In this document: one piece after another, positions 12,938 through 24,881 of the stretch
Layout of the letters: each line of letters starts with the position of its first letter
Numbering within the stretch: position 1 is the first letter of the stretch
NCBI RefSeq assembly: GCF_004664715.2
Contig: NC_051069.1
Coordinates: 9,387,001 to 9,451,000 of the forward strand
DNA length: 64,000 nucleotides
Source: Peromyscus leucopus
Lineage: Eukaryota > Chordata > Mammalia > Rodentia > Cricetidae
Direction: 5' to 3'
The notes under the pieces: model-generated
The model's database searches: none
What the model saw: only the letters and a program-made list of their open reading frames with translations
Told to the model about the DNA's origin: nothing
Program-made: the position numbers and the translations under genes

Positions 12938-13070
12938 AGTGATGTCTTTTATATAAGGACACTAATTTTAAAGGATCAGGGTCTACTCTTCAGAGTCATT
13001 TTACTTAGTGACCTCCTTAAAGGCCCTGTTTCCAGTATTGTATTTTTAACCCTTAAACATAAGTGTTTTA
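12720..13070 (-). mobile_element. Ancient MaLR-type LTR (MLT1/MST-like)
   Basis: Antisense order is readable: tgacagagtggcttccacag, gaatttgttttctcacaatt, ggacactaattttaaa, then gtgacctccttaaaggccct. A (CA)22 microsatellite at 12890-12935 sits inside it. Subfamily is uncertain. Confidence 0.55.
12890..12935 (+). repeat. (CA)n microsatellite
   Basis: About 22 perfect CA units. It generates a spurious His-Thr ORF at 12773-13099. Confidence 0.95.
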
Positions 13071-13172
13071 GGGTTAAAAATACAATTGGGGAACAATAAA
13101 ATGAAGCCTTTATCATTCTGCTGCTTACATGTGATGGTATCTTTCAGGAATAATGAGCTCTGATTACTTTGT

Positions 13173-13325
13173 TGTTTGATTTTTCAAGACAGGGTTTCTC
13201 TGTGTAGTTGTGGAGCCTGTCCTGGATCTCACTCGGTAGACCAGGCTGGGCTCAAACTCACAGAGATCCTCCTGGCTCTACCTCCCAAGTGCTAGGATTA
13301 AAGTAATGCACCACCACCGCCCGGC
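13173..13325 (-). mobile_element. B1 SINE
   Basis: Reads tttttcaagacagggtttct at its left and accaccgcccggct at its right (antisense B1). Imperfect target duplication tgagctctgattactttgt (13154-13172) versus tgagttctgattactttgt (13326-13344), 18 of 19 identical. Confidence 0.9.
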
Positions 13326-14429
13326 TGAGTTCTGATTACTTTGTAAAGAGAGAGGTAGTACCCCATTTTTGTCCCTGTGCAGGTGCTCCATCAAAATGTA
13401 GCTTCATGGAGCATGTGAAATACAGAGTCTTATTCCTAAACCAGGACATCCAGTTTGTGTCCAGAAACTCATGCTACTCTGTAAAAATAATTTCCTATTT
13501 TTCCATTTGGACACATATTTTCACATCTCTGGCACTCCAAGATGCCCTAAGACTCTACATGACCAGTGCTGACCTGACAAACCCAACCCCACATCACATC
13601 AATGGTACACAAATAAATTCATGGCCCACATTAAATATAATGATATGACAATTATACAGTTGCAACTTAATTGAATTTTTGATTTGTAGAGATACAACTC
13701 AATATCTATTAATTTTAGGCAAGCAGTCTGCCACTGAGCCACATTCACAGGTCTAATGTCTATGAATTTTCAGTTTTCCTACTTCAAAACCAATATTGTT
13801 TTTCAAGAGTCAGCTTTTTATGGGCCCCTCAAAGTCATTCAGACCTTAAGCACAGTACCAACTGTGAACAGAATGTCCTGGGTGACAGTTGGCAACCCCA
13901 GTAAGCTGCCAGAGCACTGTCAAGATCATGAGACCTTTTGGCTGGCTTGATCTGTCCTGGTGCAGAGGTATATAATGAAGCTCATATTGCTTTGCAAATT
14001 ACATTCAAGCTGATGCAATGCAGAAACAACAAAAATGCCAGAATAAACTAACTTACTTGAAATTGATACATCTACTGCACACAATTCCTTCAGAATTCCA
14101 TAGATTTTAGTCCCAAACTGATGGGACTGAAATAGTCCCATGTACCACAAGGTAGCTAATCTATTCGTTTTATTTTTCTAAAGTATCAAAACAGGATACA
14201 TTCTGTGAATTAGCATATTTGGCAGTCTCAAAGAAGCCCAAACAAAACATATTTTATCACATTCTACTACCTGAAATGTATTTATTCTTGAGCTCAAGGC
14301 TTTGCACTTGACTGGAGTTATAATACTTTTGAGAAAAGTAAAGCCCAGAACTCAAGGAGTTATTTACATCTTTGTTTCTTGAGCGATTGGACACACTTAT
14401 TTTTCTTCTTTCTTTTTTTTTTTTCAATT

Positions 14430-14572
14430 TTATCTCTATAGAGACTGTCAAAAATTGCCAATGCTGAGTGTATTACAAGTTATCACAGCAGGTATTGGGG
14501 AAAGTTTTTAGTTAGCAATAATTGTGCCCAGGATAAACCTCATTGGCTATGATACTGCAACTAAGATCAGTA
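14430..14572 (-). pseudogene. U4 snRNA retropseudogene
   Basis: Read on the minus strand this matches U4 snRNA across nearly its whole length. It includes the U6-pairing and 5' stem-loop region (gccaatgaggtttatcc), the ttattgctaa block, the Sm-site neighbourhood (ggcaatttttgacagtctct) and the terminal stem. A T-run at 14411-14424 on the + strand is an A-rich tail after the RNA 3' end, pointing to retroposition. There are many substitutions, including the 5'-terminal bases and the central stem, and no snRNA promoter was seen, so it is called a pseudogene. Confidence 0.88.
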
Positions 14573-15007
14573 TTGTAATAAGAGGATTGTCGTGGTCCAG
14601 GGGGCAAGTACATGGTGCAGAGGAAGCAGATCAGTGAGGGTCAGGAGCCTTGCTATGGAAGCTACAGGAAGAATGGACAGAGAGGCATCACAGACAGCCA
14701 TCACAGTTCCACAGGCACACCTGCAGGTTTACTCATATTCAAAGATGAAAGATACAAAGATAAAGAAAAATACAGATTAGGGGCAACAGAGTAATGGAAC
14801 AACACAAAGAAGAAAAACAGAATCAGAAGCAAAGGAGAGATAAAACCCAGATATTAGAAGAACCCATTTGAAGAGAGCAGAGAGGATAACCAGAAGCAAA
14901 GCAAAGAAATACATATAAATAAACATATATTTATATATACATAAATATACATAGATACATATCACATAAATCATACACACACATATGGATTAGGAGCAAT
15001 ATGCACA

Positions 15008-15085
15008 GTGTGTGTGTGTGTGAGAGAGAGAAACAGAGACAGAGACAGAGAGACAGACAGAGAGAGAGACACAGAGAGAGAGAGG
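15008..15085 (+). repeat. (TG)n followed by purine-rich (GA)n/(AGAC)n
   Basis: gtgtgtgtgtgtgag runs into repeated agagac and agag units to 15085. It gives a spurious antisense Leu/Ser-rich ORF. Confidence 0.9.
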
Positions 15086-15427
15086 CTGAAGTGATAACCA
15101 TTGCTTGACTTTTCCTGAGATGGGCTCTCATATGTCTTGACTGTAAAAACTGATTTAGAAATCTGTCCCTAGTGAGAACTTCACACCACCACTCCTCTTC
15201 TTTTCCTCCCCTTCCCTTTCTCTTCTTCCCCCTCCCCCTTTCTCCCTCTTTTCCTGCATCATCTTCTTTTGGTTTGCTGAGACAAGATCCTACTCTGAAG
15301 CTTGGGCTGGTTTTTAATTCCTGGCAACCTTCCCTTGTCAACTGCTCAATTCCTGGGATTGCAGGCATTCTTCATCCTCCTGCTCTCCTTCCTGTCTGAT
15401 GGACTCCTCTCAGGGAGGGAGATGATG

Positions 15428-15600
15428 GCCAGCATTTTAGAGCACTTTCTGTTTGCTGGCCACTGGGCTGAGCACCTGCACTTCACCGTCACATTTATTC
15501 TTCATACCCAAGCTGGCAGGAGGTGCTGTCTCTATCACAGGGAATGAATATTACCAAGAATGTTATGGAACTGGTATTTGAACCCATAACTGTACACAGC
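15428..15600 (+). mobile_element. MIR SINE
   Basis: The core phrases ctgggctgagcacctgcact, cacatttattcttc and ggaactggtatttgaaccca follow MIR order. Confidence 0.6.
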
Positions 15601-17165
15601 TTTCTCCCATGTGTGCCTTTTTCCTCTTAAGAACTGCTTCACTTTAACTAAAATATGATTGGCAGCCTAATGAAAGAGTTCTGAGATCCATTTGAAAAGT
15701 GTCTCAGTACCTCTCACTCAGCTGAAGCAGCAGCACCTTCCATGCACAGCCCCTATGACCGCCTCCACCTCACAGAAGCGGGGAGTACGTTTAAGATGGA
15801 CTTCCCTAAGATTTCATTCTCTCTTTCAATTATACTAAGAATGAAAAGGAAACCATTTACCTAATTCAAGTGTAACCTCTGCGACCTGACTTTACTTTGG
15901 GTTGAATTTAAAGTGGGTGCTTTTTCCAGGAAAAGCAAGCAAAATAACAATATATTATTGTTGATGCTACCAATGGAAGAATCTTCTAATGTCCTCTTTC
16001 AATTTGGTTTTATTCCCTTTATTATCACAGAAGTTCAGTGGGTTTTTTTTTTTTCAAAATTGAGTGTGGGCAGTGTCAGATTACCCTATGAGCTTATTTT
16101 TTCTTGATGAATGTTAGAGAGATGCATTGCTGAGTTTGTAAGTAACTTGGTGGGTCTCATTCCTGTATTTCTGTAATGCTGCTGAATGCCCCCACTGGTT
16201 TCTTAATGAAATAAAATTGTAATGCAAGCCATATGAAGAAAGGCATTATGTTTACCCTCTGCAACAGTGTGAAGGGAGCTGGCATCACTCATACATAGGC
16301 AGTGTGCCACAGTCTTAAATAGCCCCACAACCAGCAACAATCATTTTTGGAGGCCTAGATATTGCCATGGTGGGAAATATTAGCATTGTTTACAAATACT
16401 CTGTTTCTCTGCTTTCCAGGTACTTAACAGAACTATACTTCCTCAGAGCTCCCCCAAAGTTGGGCATGACCATGTAAATTGTTTTGGCCAATGAGATATG
16501 AACAGAAGTGAGATATGTCCTATTTATGTAGAACATCTGAGTTGTGATACCCTCTTTCTTACCTTGGGAAAACATGGGAGCTCATTCCAACAGCTTACTG
16601 CAACAGTCTGGTGTCTGGGGGTATCAACAGTGACTGGAGACACATGCTATCCATATGGAATAAGAACATGAGCAAGAACTGCAGCTTCTGTTGTTATAAA
16701 CAACTAGCAACTGTTTTTCAAATATGGAAGCATAGCTAGCTTACCTGGTTGGCACAGAAATTAGTATCAAAACAAATGTGTTCCCAAACAAAACCTACAA
16801 GTTTGATACTGACTTGATAATAGGCAGTGGGTGACATGGAAGCTGTTCATGGGAATTGGCCATCTCAACAATCATATTGTGAAGTGATGAAATATTTAGC
16901 AAAATTGGCACCTATAACAACTTAGAAGACCTAATATGGCCACAGTATTAGCAAAGCAGTTAGAAAATACAATGCTTTTTTTTTTGTATGTTGACCATTG
17001 TTGACTGCTTTGTCAAAGAATATAAAGTCTGTGAACCTCTAAATGTATCAGGCAATATATAGCAAAAATAAAAATAAACAGATTCTAGAAAGTAGGAACT
17101 TGGGAAAACTGGAAAAACTAAGCTGAGTTTAAACTTCAAAAAGGAAATATAAAAGTAGACTGAAA

Positions 17166-17325
17166 GAAGCTGGCAAGCTGGCTCCACAGGTGCGTGCTAC
17201 ACATGCCTGATAACCTGAACCCATGTGATTGTGGACAGAGACAACCAATACCACAGAGTTGTCCTTGCACCTCCACACATGCACAATAGCACATGAGCTT
17301 GTGTGCACACACAAAAAAGTCAAAC
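17166..17325 (+). mobile_element. B3-type (B2-like) SINE
   Basis: Reads agctggcaagctggct, cctgataacctgaaccca, agttgtccttgcacctccac and gcacacacaaaaa in the order of a B3 element, diverged. Confidence 0.65.
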
Positions 17326-17437
17326 TCAGCCTTGTAATAAGGATCAAATTAAAGTTACAAGTACAACCAACTACTAAAACCTCTGGATGGACCTCAGAGT
17401 AAGGATCACAGCATCTAGCAAATGTTTTAATATAGAA

Positions 17438-17481
17438 AGATCAGCTCAAGAAAAAAAAAAAAAAAAAAAGATCAGCTCAAG
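17438..17481 (+). mobile_element. Poly(A)-only retroinsertion with target duplication
   Basis: The 13-mer agatcagctcaag occurs at 17438-17450 and again at 17469-17481, separated only by an uninterrupted A tract. The simplest reading is an L1-machinery insertion so truncated that only the poly(A) tail entered. Confidence 0.6.
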
Positions 17482-17647
17482 AAAACCAGACAAAGGCTAT
17501 CGCTCTCCTACTGAAGCCTGACAGGCTTAAGACACCTACACTTAAGAGAATGAGGGGCCCAGAAACAAGAAAACAAAGAAATAAAGAAAACCTCATAGGG
17601 AACTACAGATGCAGTCATTGTAGCCGACTGGAATTAAAGTTGCACGT

Positions 17648-17964
17648 GTGTTTTGGGTTTGTGTGTGTGTGCACCAGTGGGTGCCAGTGCACGTGTACAT
17701 GGCCCACTTGTGGAGTCGGTGCTCAGGCATCTTCTACTTCTTTTTGTTTGAGACTGAGTCACTTGTTAGCCTGGGACTTTGCCACATACTCCAGGCTAAC
17801 TACCTGCCTGTGAGCTTCCAGGGATCCTCTTATCTCTGCCTCCCATTTCCCAGTGCTTGGATTACAGGCACACACCCAGCTTTTTAATGGGGCCCTGAGG
17901 ATCCAAACTCAGGTCTTCATAGTTGTGAGACAATTCTTTACAAATTGAACAATCTCCCTAGCCT
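17648..17964 (-). mobile_element. B3/B4-type SINE
   Basis: The right end (caattctttacaaattgaac, then aatctccctagcc) is the antisense of a B2/B3 head. The left part holds ccagtgcttggattacaggc and a TG/CA-rich tail. Confidence 0.6.
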
Positions 17965-18539
17965 GTAGTAAAACATTTTGAGGACTTCAACAATTAAAAG
18001 AAACATTAATCTGCACTGAAGGAGGCTCTACCTGTTTAAGACTTAAAACAACCTTTGGGTCCCAGCTCTCAATAGGTAGTAAGTGGTAGAAAGTCTTCGA
18101 AGGTCTAAGGAAAGCATAATCTCTAATGTCTACTTCAGATATGGCCAAGGACTATTATGGAAAGAATAATCAGAAGGCAGAACCAAGGACCACACAAAAG
18201 AAAAAAAAAAAGAAAAAAAAACAGCATTTACAAGAGTCCCCTTAAGTTCATGGAAACTCCCTGCTAGAGAATATTTCCCACACACACTGTGGAAGTTCAG
18301 AACCCCTACAGATTATCTTCCATTTATATCATTCTTTTCCCTTCCAAATAGAAGTAATTATAGTGGTGGCCTTTATCCCCAGGGTTTGAGTGGTGAAAGT
18401 TGAACAGATAATTATTTTCTCCTTTTTAGCATGTATCTTTCCATATCAAGAGAACCAGACCTAGATCTGGAGACACATGGGTTACCCATAATCACGTGTG
18501 ACATTACTCTAAAGCATTGTGTACTGTGTAAAATATGTT

Positions 18540-18650
18540 CAGATATTTTGTTTCATCCTTGCCATAACTTTAAAAGTAAACATTATTGCTTTGACTTTGT
18601 AGATGAGAAAGCTGGGACTTAATAATGAACTGCTTTGCAAGTCTACATAG
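18540..18650 (+). mobile_element. MIR fragment
   Basis: The order catccttgccataacttt, aacattattg and tagatgagaaagctggga matches a MIR core. Divergent. Confidence 0.45.
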
Positions 18651-19802
18651 CAAAATCTTGTTTTTATGTGCTTTCCAGTAACTAGTCTGAAAGTATATAA
18701 GAGCAAATTAATTATTTTAAAAGAAAGACTAAGATATAAACAAATTTAAAAAGTTAATTTAAGTTATCCCCTAGGGAAACAGGGCTGAGTAAAACAGAAA
18801 CAAGGAATCTGATGGCCAGGAGCAACACTTGGGAGAGCACTTTCCAGGGAGTAAGACCAGGCCATGGAACTAGAGTGGAATTGTCTACACTGAAGTCACT
18901 CTGATGCACTGCCCTCACATCTCTCACAAGTGAAACCAAATACTTACTTTATGAATAGTAAAGACAAACAACTTTGAGTAAGCCTTTGGATGAAAGCTGA
19001 AAAAAATTCCTAGTTAACTGTCCTAGAGAGATAATTACAAATGTATTGCCATGCCTAGAGATTTCATTCTATCTATGACAAGGTATTTTGTAGTCAACTT
19101 AGTCACCAAAAATTAATTGTAAAACTTGGACAAATACCTATAGAACAACTTTTTGAAAACAGTTGCAGTTGAAGCAACCAATCAATCAATACATGAAGAA
19201 CTATGGTCCTTAAGAATAGGACTGTCAAATTTACCCTTGTTTTTTGTTTGTTTGTTTTAGGTTGTGTTGTTTTGTCTTGCTTTGCTTTGAAAACAAAAGA
19301 TCCAAACAGAAATAACAATCTTACTGGTCTAAGGAGAGAAAACGGTAACTTCAGAATAGCCAAAGAGTTTAGGACTTCAGAGTCTAAACTCCTAGTGCAA
19401 AGATAACCACAAAGAAGAAGCTAACACCCTGTGTTCAGGTGCCATTTAAATCATGGGAAGATGCTACCTTGTGGAAGAATAGCTCAAGACTCCAGAAACC
19501 TAATACAATGAGTAGCTGGAAGGCTAAAGACCTGGCAAGGACTTCAAAAACCATGTGATACTGGGGATTAAAGTTCCCAAGCTGCTAAGCTGGGAGGATC
19601 CTCATAAACACCCCAAGCTTTCAGGTGGAACTTCAAAAAGAGCACGAGAAGAGGGGCATTTGCGCCTATGGTAAAAGACCAAACACAAGGAGGATGGGAA
19701 AACTGCATTCTAAACTCTGCCCTTGGTATATGCAGATGAACTGCCATTCTCTGACAAAAACAAACTAGGATCTACCATGCTGAACAATAACACCATCTAG
19801 GG

Positions 19803-19995
19803 CAGTCGTTCTCAACCTTCCTAGTGCTGCGACCCTGAATACCTCATGTTGTGGTGACCGCCCCGCAACCACAGAGCTACTTTCACTGCTACTCCATAAC
19901 TGCAGTTTTGATACCATTATGAATCATAATGTAAATATTTTTGGAGATAGAGGTTTGCCACAGGGGCACCATGACCCACAGATTGAGAACTGCTG
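19803..19995 (+). mobile_element. Rodent hAT DNA transposon, URR1-like
   Basis: Terminal inverted repeats cagtcgttctcaacctt and gattgagaactgctg are readable. Internal phrases ctcatgttgtggtgacc and tgaatcataatgtaaatatt match the non-autonomous rodent URR1 family. It carries no ORF. The expected 8-bp duplication is no longer recognisable. Confidence 0.8.
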
Positions 19996-19999
19996 ATAC

Positions 20000-20880
20000 A
20001 GAGCCTTTGCAGTTTTTTAAGTTACTAAACTCCAATAAAAATCATAAAATGTACTAAAAGGACAGGACCAAAGAATTGAAAGGAAATAGAAAAACAAAGT
20101 CCACAAGAGATCCAATATTTAGGTTATCAGACTGAAACTCTAAAATAACTATGATTAATATTCAAGAAAATAAGAGGATATGTTTTTAGACTAACAAGGT
20201 AATTTCACAGAAGCCCTGAATCTGCTTTTTAGAAGTCAAGTAAAAATTACAGAACTAAAAACTGTCACAAAAGTTGACCCTAGTAATTTTATACAGTAAT
20301 GTAATAGGAAAAATAACACAGTAAAAATGATTATTGAACTAGAAAACAGGCCATGGGAAATATTCAAAATTACAGAGAAAAAAATAATGGCCACACAGAA
20401 ACAGACTGGAGATATGTGGAAAGTGAAACAAAACAAACCATAAAAAGTAACATGCATGCAACTAGTGTCTCAAGAGATGAGGAAACTTGAAATATATACC
20501 GACAAAAACTTTCCAACAGTGGTGAGTCATATAGAATTTCACATTCCACAAGTACTGCAAATAATAGGCAAGGTACATTTAAAGACAGCCACACCTTGAA
20601 ACTTCATGCAGTTTTGAAGATTAAAAGAAAGATAAAATCTTAAAAGTAGATAAAAACACAATAGCCCATCAACTGTCTGATCATTGGTCCAGTGGGACTG
20701 ATGGCTTTTCAATAGGACCTATGGACGTGCACAATGATTAAATCATACTTTAAACTATGGAAGAAAAGTTCTGCTGCCTATGGATTTAATTCCCAGAAAA
20801 GGAGGTTAAAAATCAATAAATAGACCAAGGATATGGTCATTTTTGGAGAAAGCCCCAGGAGCAGCTAAGAAAGTACATTT
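20000..20880 (+). mobile_element. Ancient L1 fragment, ORF1 region (L1M-type)
   Basis: The DNA follows the recalled L1M ORF1-to-ORF2 order: ataatggccacacag, gacaaaaactttccaaca, aagataaaatcttaaaagta, then the region resembling cagaattctataccc. The frame is destroyed by many stops. Confidence 0.5.
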
Positions 20881-22730
20881 TTTTGTGCTTGGGTAAAAAT
20901 ATCTGAATATGTTTGCTAGGCCTGTTTGATTTATGATGTTATTGAGCTCCAGGATTTCTCTGTTTAGTTTTTTCCTGAATGTCTATTGGCTGGAGTGAGT
21001 TATTGAAGTCACCCACTATCACTGTGTGAGGGTTAATATGTGGTTCCAGCTGTAGTAGTGTTTCTTTTATGAACTTGGGTGTCCTTGTGTTTGGTGCATA
21101 AATGTTTAGAATTACAATATCCTCTGGGTGGACTTTTCCTTTGATGAGTATGTATCATTGATGAGTATGTAATATCATTTCCAATCTTTTCTGATTAGTT
21201 TTGGTTTGAAGCCTATTTTGTTAGATATTAAAATGGTACAGCTGCCTGCTTCTTGGGTCTATTTCCTTGGAATGCCTTTTTCTATCCTTTTATTATGAGG
21301 TAATGTCTATCCTTGATGGTGAGGTATATTTCCTGAATGAAGCACAAAGATCCTTTTTCTAATCTGTTACTCTGTGTCCTTTTATTAGGGTAATTGAGAC
21401 CATTGATATCGAGAGTTCTCAGTGAGCAGTTTTATTCATTCCTGTTATTTTGTTGTCGCCATGTGCCCCCCCCCCCACTTTTGGGTTACTGTTCTGGGAT
21501 TATATTTATTCCTTGTGTCTTCTTGGGTGTGGTTAACCTCTTCAAACTGAAGGTTTCCTTCTAGTGCCTTCTGTAGAGCTGGATTGGTAGATTAAAAACT
21601 GCTAAAATGTGTTTTAATCATGGAATACTTTTCTTTCTTCCTTGATTGTGATTGATAGTTTTGCAGGGAATAGTAGTGTTGGCTAGCATCTGTGGTCTCT
21701 TATAGTTTGTAGAATGTCTGTATAGGTGTTCTGGTTGTCAGAGTCTCCATTGAGAAGTCAGATGTTATCTAATGGACCTACCTTTATACGATACTTGGTC
21801 TTTTTTCCTTGAAGCTTTTAATATTCTTTCTTTGTTCTGTACATTTAGTGTTTTGATAATTATGTATTATGGGGAATTTCTTTTCTGGTCCTGTCATTTT
21901 GGTATTCTGTATATTTCTTTTACCTTGATAGGTAACTCCTTTAGACTAGGGAAATTTTCTATGACACTGTTAAAAATATTTTCCATGCCTTTGAACTGAG
22001 TTTCTTCTCCTTCCTCTATCCTTATTATTCATAGATTTGGTCCTTTCATAGTGTCCCTGATTTCATAGTGTTCCTGGATGCTTTGTGCCTGGATTATTTT
22101 TTTGGGTTTAACATTTTTTTGACAGAGTTAACCATTTCTTTTACCTTGCTTCCAACACCTTGGACTATTTCTTCTATGTTTTGTAATCTGTTGGTGAGGC
22201 TTACCTCTAAGGGTTTTTGTTTGACATCCTACAATTTTCATTTCTAGTTTTATTTCAGCTTGGGTTTTCTTTAATGACTCTATCTCTCTGTTTTACTTTC
22301 ATTATTTCACTCAACTGTTTGTGTTTTCACAGACTTCATTAAGGGATTTATTCACATTCTCTTTAAGGTCCTTGAATATATTCATAATTGCTATCTTGAA
22401 GTCCTTGTCTTGTGCTTCAGCAATATTGCACTTCTCAGGTCTACTGTAATAGGGTTAAAGACTTCTGGAGGAGGCATATTGTCTTGGCTGTTCATGTTTG
22501 TGGTTTTGGACTAGGATCTTTGCATCTGGACTTACGATGTTTAAGATGTTTCTTGATGCCAATATCTGGTCTTGTTGGGAGGATGTTCCATTCTTTGGTT
22601 GTTGCTGCCATCTCTGGATCTTAGAAAACTGTGGTGGCTATGGAGTCCTTGGTAGAGAGTGCTTCTATGACAGGCTGGTGAATGAGAGAAAGGAATGGAG
22701 ATAGGCTAGAAAAGAAGGCCGAGAGGGCAA
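20880..22730 (-). mobile_element. L1 fragment spanning ORF2 endonuclease and ORF1
   Basis: Read antisense, 21000-21180 corresponds to the L1 ORF2 endonuclease region (antisense phrases ttgaagtcacccactatcac and gtgtttggtgcataaatgt). 21770-22420 corresponds to ORF1 and about 22430-22620 to sequence near the 5' end. All frames are broken; the ORF at 21772-21999 is a chance antisense ORF. It meets the L1 fragment 20000-20880 in opposite orientation. Confidence 0.7.
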
Positions 22731-22744
22731 GAACTCAGATTGGT

Positions 22745-23012
22745 CCTTATATTTACTTCTAATTATGTATATGTATGTTTGGGCATGTTCCTGTGAGTGC
22801 AGTGATTTTGTGTCTGTGTGTGGGTTTGTTCTTGTGTGTGGGGGGCGTTATATTCCTGGTGCAAGTGCCCTCACAGGCCAGAGGATGGTCCTTGGATTCC
22901 CTGGAACTGGAGTTATAGTCAGTTGTGAGCTACCTGAAGTAAGTGCTGGTAACAGATCCAAGGTTTTTTTGCAAAAGCAGTGAGCACTCTTAACCACTAA
23001 GCCATCCATTTC
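22745..23012 (-). mobile_element. B3 SINE
   Basis: The antisense B3 head ctcttaaccactaagccatc lies at the right, the body has cctggaactggagttatagt, and a TG-rich tail lies at the left. Confidence 0.75.
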
Positions 23013-23079
23013 TCAAATTCTGCACTAAACTTTTAAATGTTGAAGTCTTTAAAAACTACACTTAAATGTAAACTAAATG

Positions 23080-23756
23080 TGTCTTAGTTACTGTTGATCT
23101 GTGGATGCTTTCCTTTGTTGCATAAGCTTTCTTTTGCTTAGGACAAGATTCCTTAGGCATTTCTGTTTTATAAATTGGAAGCTTAGCTGGGTAGGGTCTT
23201 GCCCTGAGGGCACCATTCCCTTTATTCCATTCCTTCTCATCTCTTCCAGTACAAACCGAGGTTCTAACATTGAATTTCCTAGTGTTCTTTCTCTCCTTAA
23301 ACTGTACACTTTGTATTTCTTTTTCCCTGCTTGCATTTTTAGTTGTAGATCTGCATAAGGGTAATCACTAATAACCACATGACACAGTCAATATTAGAAT
23401 GTCTTGAAATCTCCTCTGCCAATGATATTACTCCAAAATGCTTCAATTTGGCCTCTAGCAGATTTCTTTTTGGACAGGGCAGAAAGAAAATGCCATGTTC
23501 TTTACCAAAACATCAAGAGAATGGTCTCTAGCCCAGTTGCTAACATTGTCCCCTCCTGAAACCTCTTAAGCTGGGCCTCCACAGTTCACATTACTCTCAC
23601 CACTACTGTCTTCCAAGCTCTTATTAAGATAGCTATTAATCCCTATTTATAGCATTCAACCATTTTCCTAATCCTAAGTCCCAAAGTCCACATTCTTTCA
23701 ACAATCCGCATGATCAGGCCTGTCACAACAATACACCACTTCCTGGTACCAACTTC
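23080..23756 (-). mobile_element. MaLR internal region with tRNA-Leu primer-binding site
   Basis: On the minus strand this directly follows the LTR at 23757-24184. A primer-binding site TGGTACCAGGAAGTGG (minus strand, 23736-23751) pairs with the 3' end of tRNA-Leu(UAA), apart from one extra base. The rest resembles MT-type internal sequence and has no gag or pol frame. Confidence 0.65.
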
Positions 23757-23948
23757 TGTCTTAGTTACTTTTCTTTTGCTGTGAAGAGATCCCATGACCA
23801 AGGCAACACTTACAGAAAAAGGCATTTAAGCAGGTGCTTGCTTACAGAGGGTCAGTTCATAAGCATTGTGGTGGGGAGCATGGCAGTGGGCAGACATGGT
23901 GCTGGAAGCAGTAGCTGAGAGCTTATATCTGATCCACAAGCAGGAGGC

Positions 23949-24007
<59 letters not shown>

Positions 24008-24184
24008 GAGAAGGAAGAGAGAAGAAGGAGGGAGTGTGTATTGGCCTGATGTGGGCTTTTAAAACCTCAAATCCCATCCCCAGTAACATACCTCCTCCAA
24101 CAAGGCCACACCTCTTAAACCTTCCCAAGTGGGAACCAAGCATTCAAACATGTGAGCCTAAGGGAACCATTCTTTTTCAAATCA
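23757..24184 (-). mobile_element. MaLR LTR, MT type
   Basis: Minus-strand reading starts tgatttgaaaaagaatggtt, continues aggtgtggccttgttggagg and ends ...ctaagaca. It contains a (GA)n expansion at 23948-24004 that produces spurious Arg-Glu and Ser-Leu ORFs. Confidence 0.85.
23948..24004 (+). repeat. (GA)n microsatellite
   Basis: About 57 bp of GA with one aag interruption, lying within the MT-type LTR. Confidence 0.95.
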
Positions 24185-24299
24185 GCAAAGACAGTATTTC
24201 AAGCCATCACTTACAGAGCTATAAAATGTCTTATAAAATCTATGTCATAAAGTATTAGGGTGTGCTATACTACATGTGATTTCCCACTGAAACTCAAAT

Positions 24300-24622
24300 T
24301 CTTTTCTGTGTCTATATGTGTGCACATGTTCATGTATGTGCATGCAGGTACATGTACATGTGTGGGTATATGCTGTGGAGGCCAGAGGGACAACCTTGCC
24401 TATTATTCCCTAGCCTCTCACTAAACTGGAATTCACCAATTAGGCTAGGCTGGCTGGCCAGAAAACCCCAGGGATCGACTTGTCTCCATCTCCCAGTGCT
24501 AGGTGCTGGGTCATGTGTGCCCCTTCAACCAGCTTTTATAATGTGTGAGTTCTTGGTATCAAGCTCTGGTCCTCATGCATGTAAGGTAGACACTTAACCA
24601 CTTGAGCTATCTCTTTCACCCT
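24300..24622 (-). mobile_element. B4-family SINE
   Basis: The antisense head is at the right (cacttaaccacttgagctat). Internal tgtggaggccagagggacaa and atctcccagtgctaggtgc follow the B4 body, with a CA/TG-rich left end. Confidence 0.6.
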
Positions 24623-24634
24623 CAAATTCTTTTT

Positions 24635-24637
<3 letters not shown>

Positions 24638-24677
<40 letters not shown>

Positions 24678-24680
24678 TTT

Positions 24681-24723
<43 letters not shown>
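24638..24723 (+). repeat. (CA)n plus poly(T) tract
   Basis: About 38 bp of CA is followed by cctttttc and a T run of about 40. The T run is the antisense tail of the adjoining B1. Confidence 0.9.
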
Positions 24724-24850
24724 CGAGACAGTTTCCTTGTACTTTGCGCTTTCTGAGCTCACTTGTACCAGGCTGGCCTCACCACAGAGATCCGCCTGGC
24801 TCTGCCTTCCGAGTGCTGGGATTAAAGGCGTGCGCCACCAACGCCCGGCC
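24723..24850 (-). mobile_element. B1 SINE, recent-looking
   Basis: Right end gccaccaacgcccggcc, left end cgagacagtttccttgt. ctttttctttttt-type sequence flanks both sides and may be the target duplication. Confidence 0.9.
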
Positions 24851-24881
24851 CTTTTTCTTTTTTATGGATTGCTCTTATAAC

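Noticed and set aside
23866..24258. 130-codon ORF rich in Arg-Glu
   Set aside because: Produced by the (GA)n expansion within an MT-type LTR.
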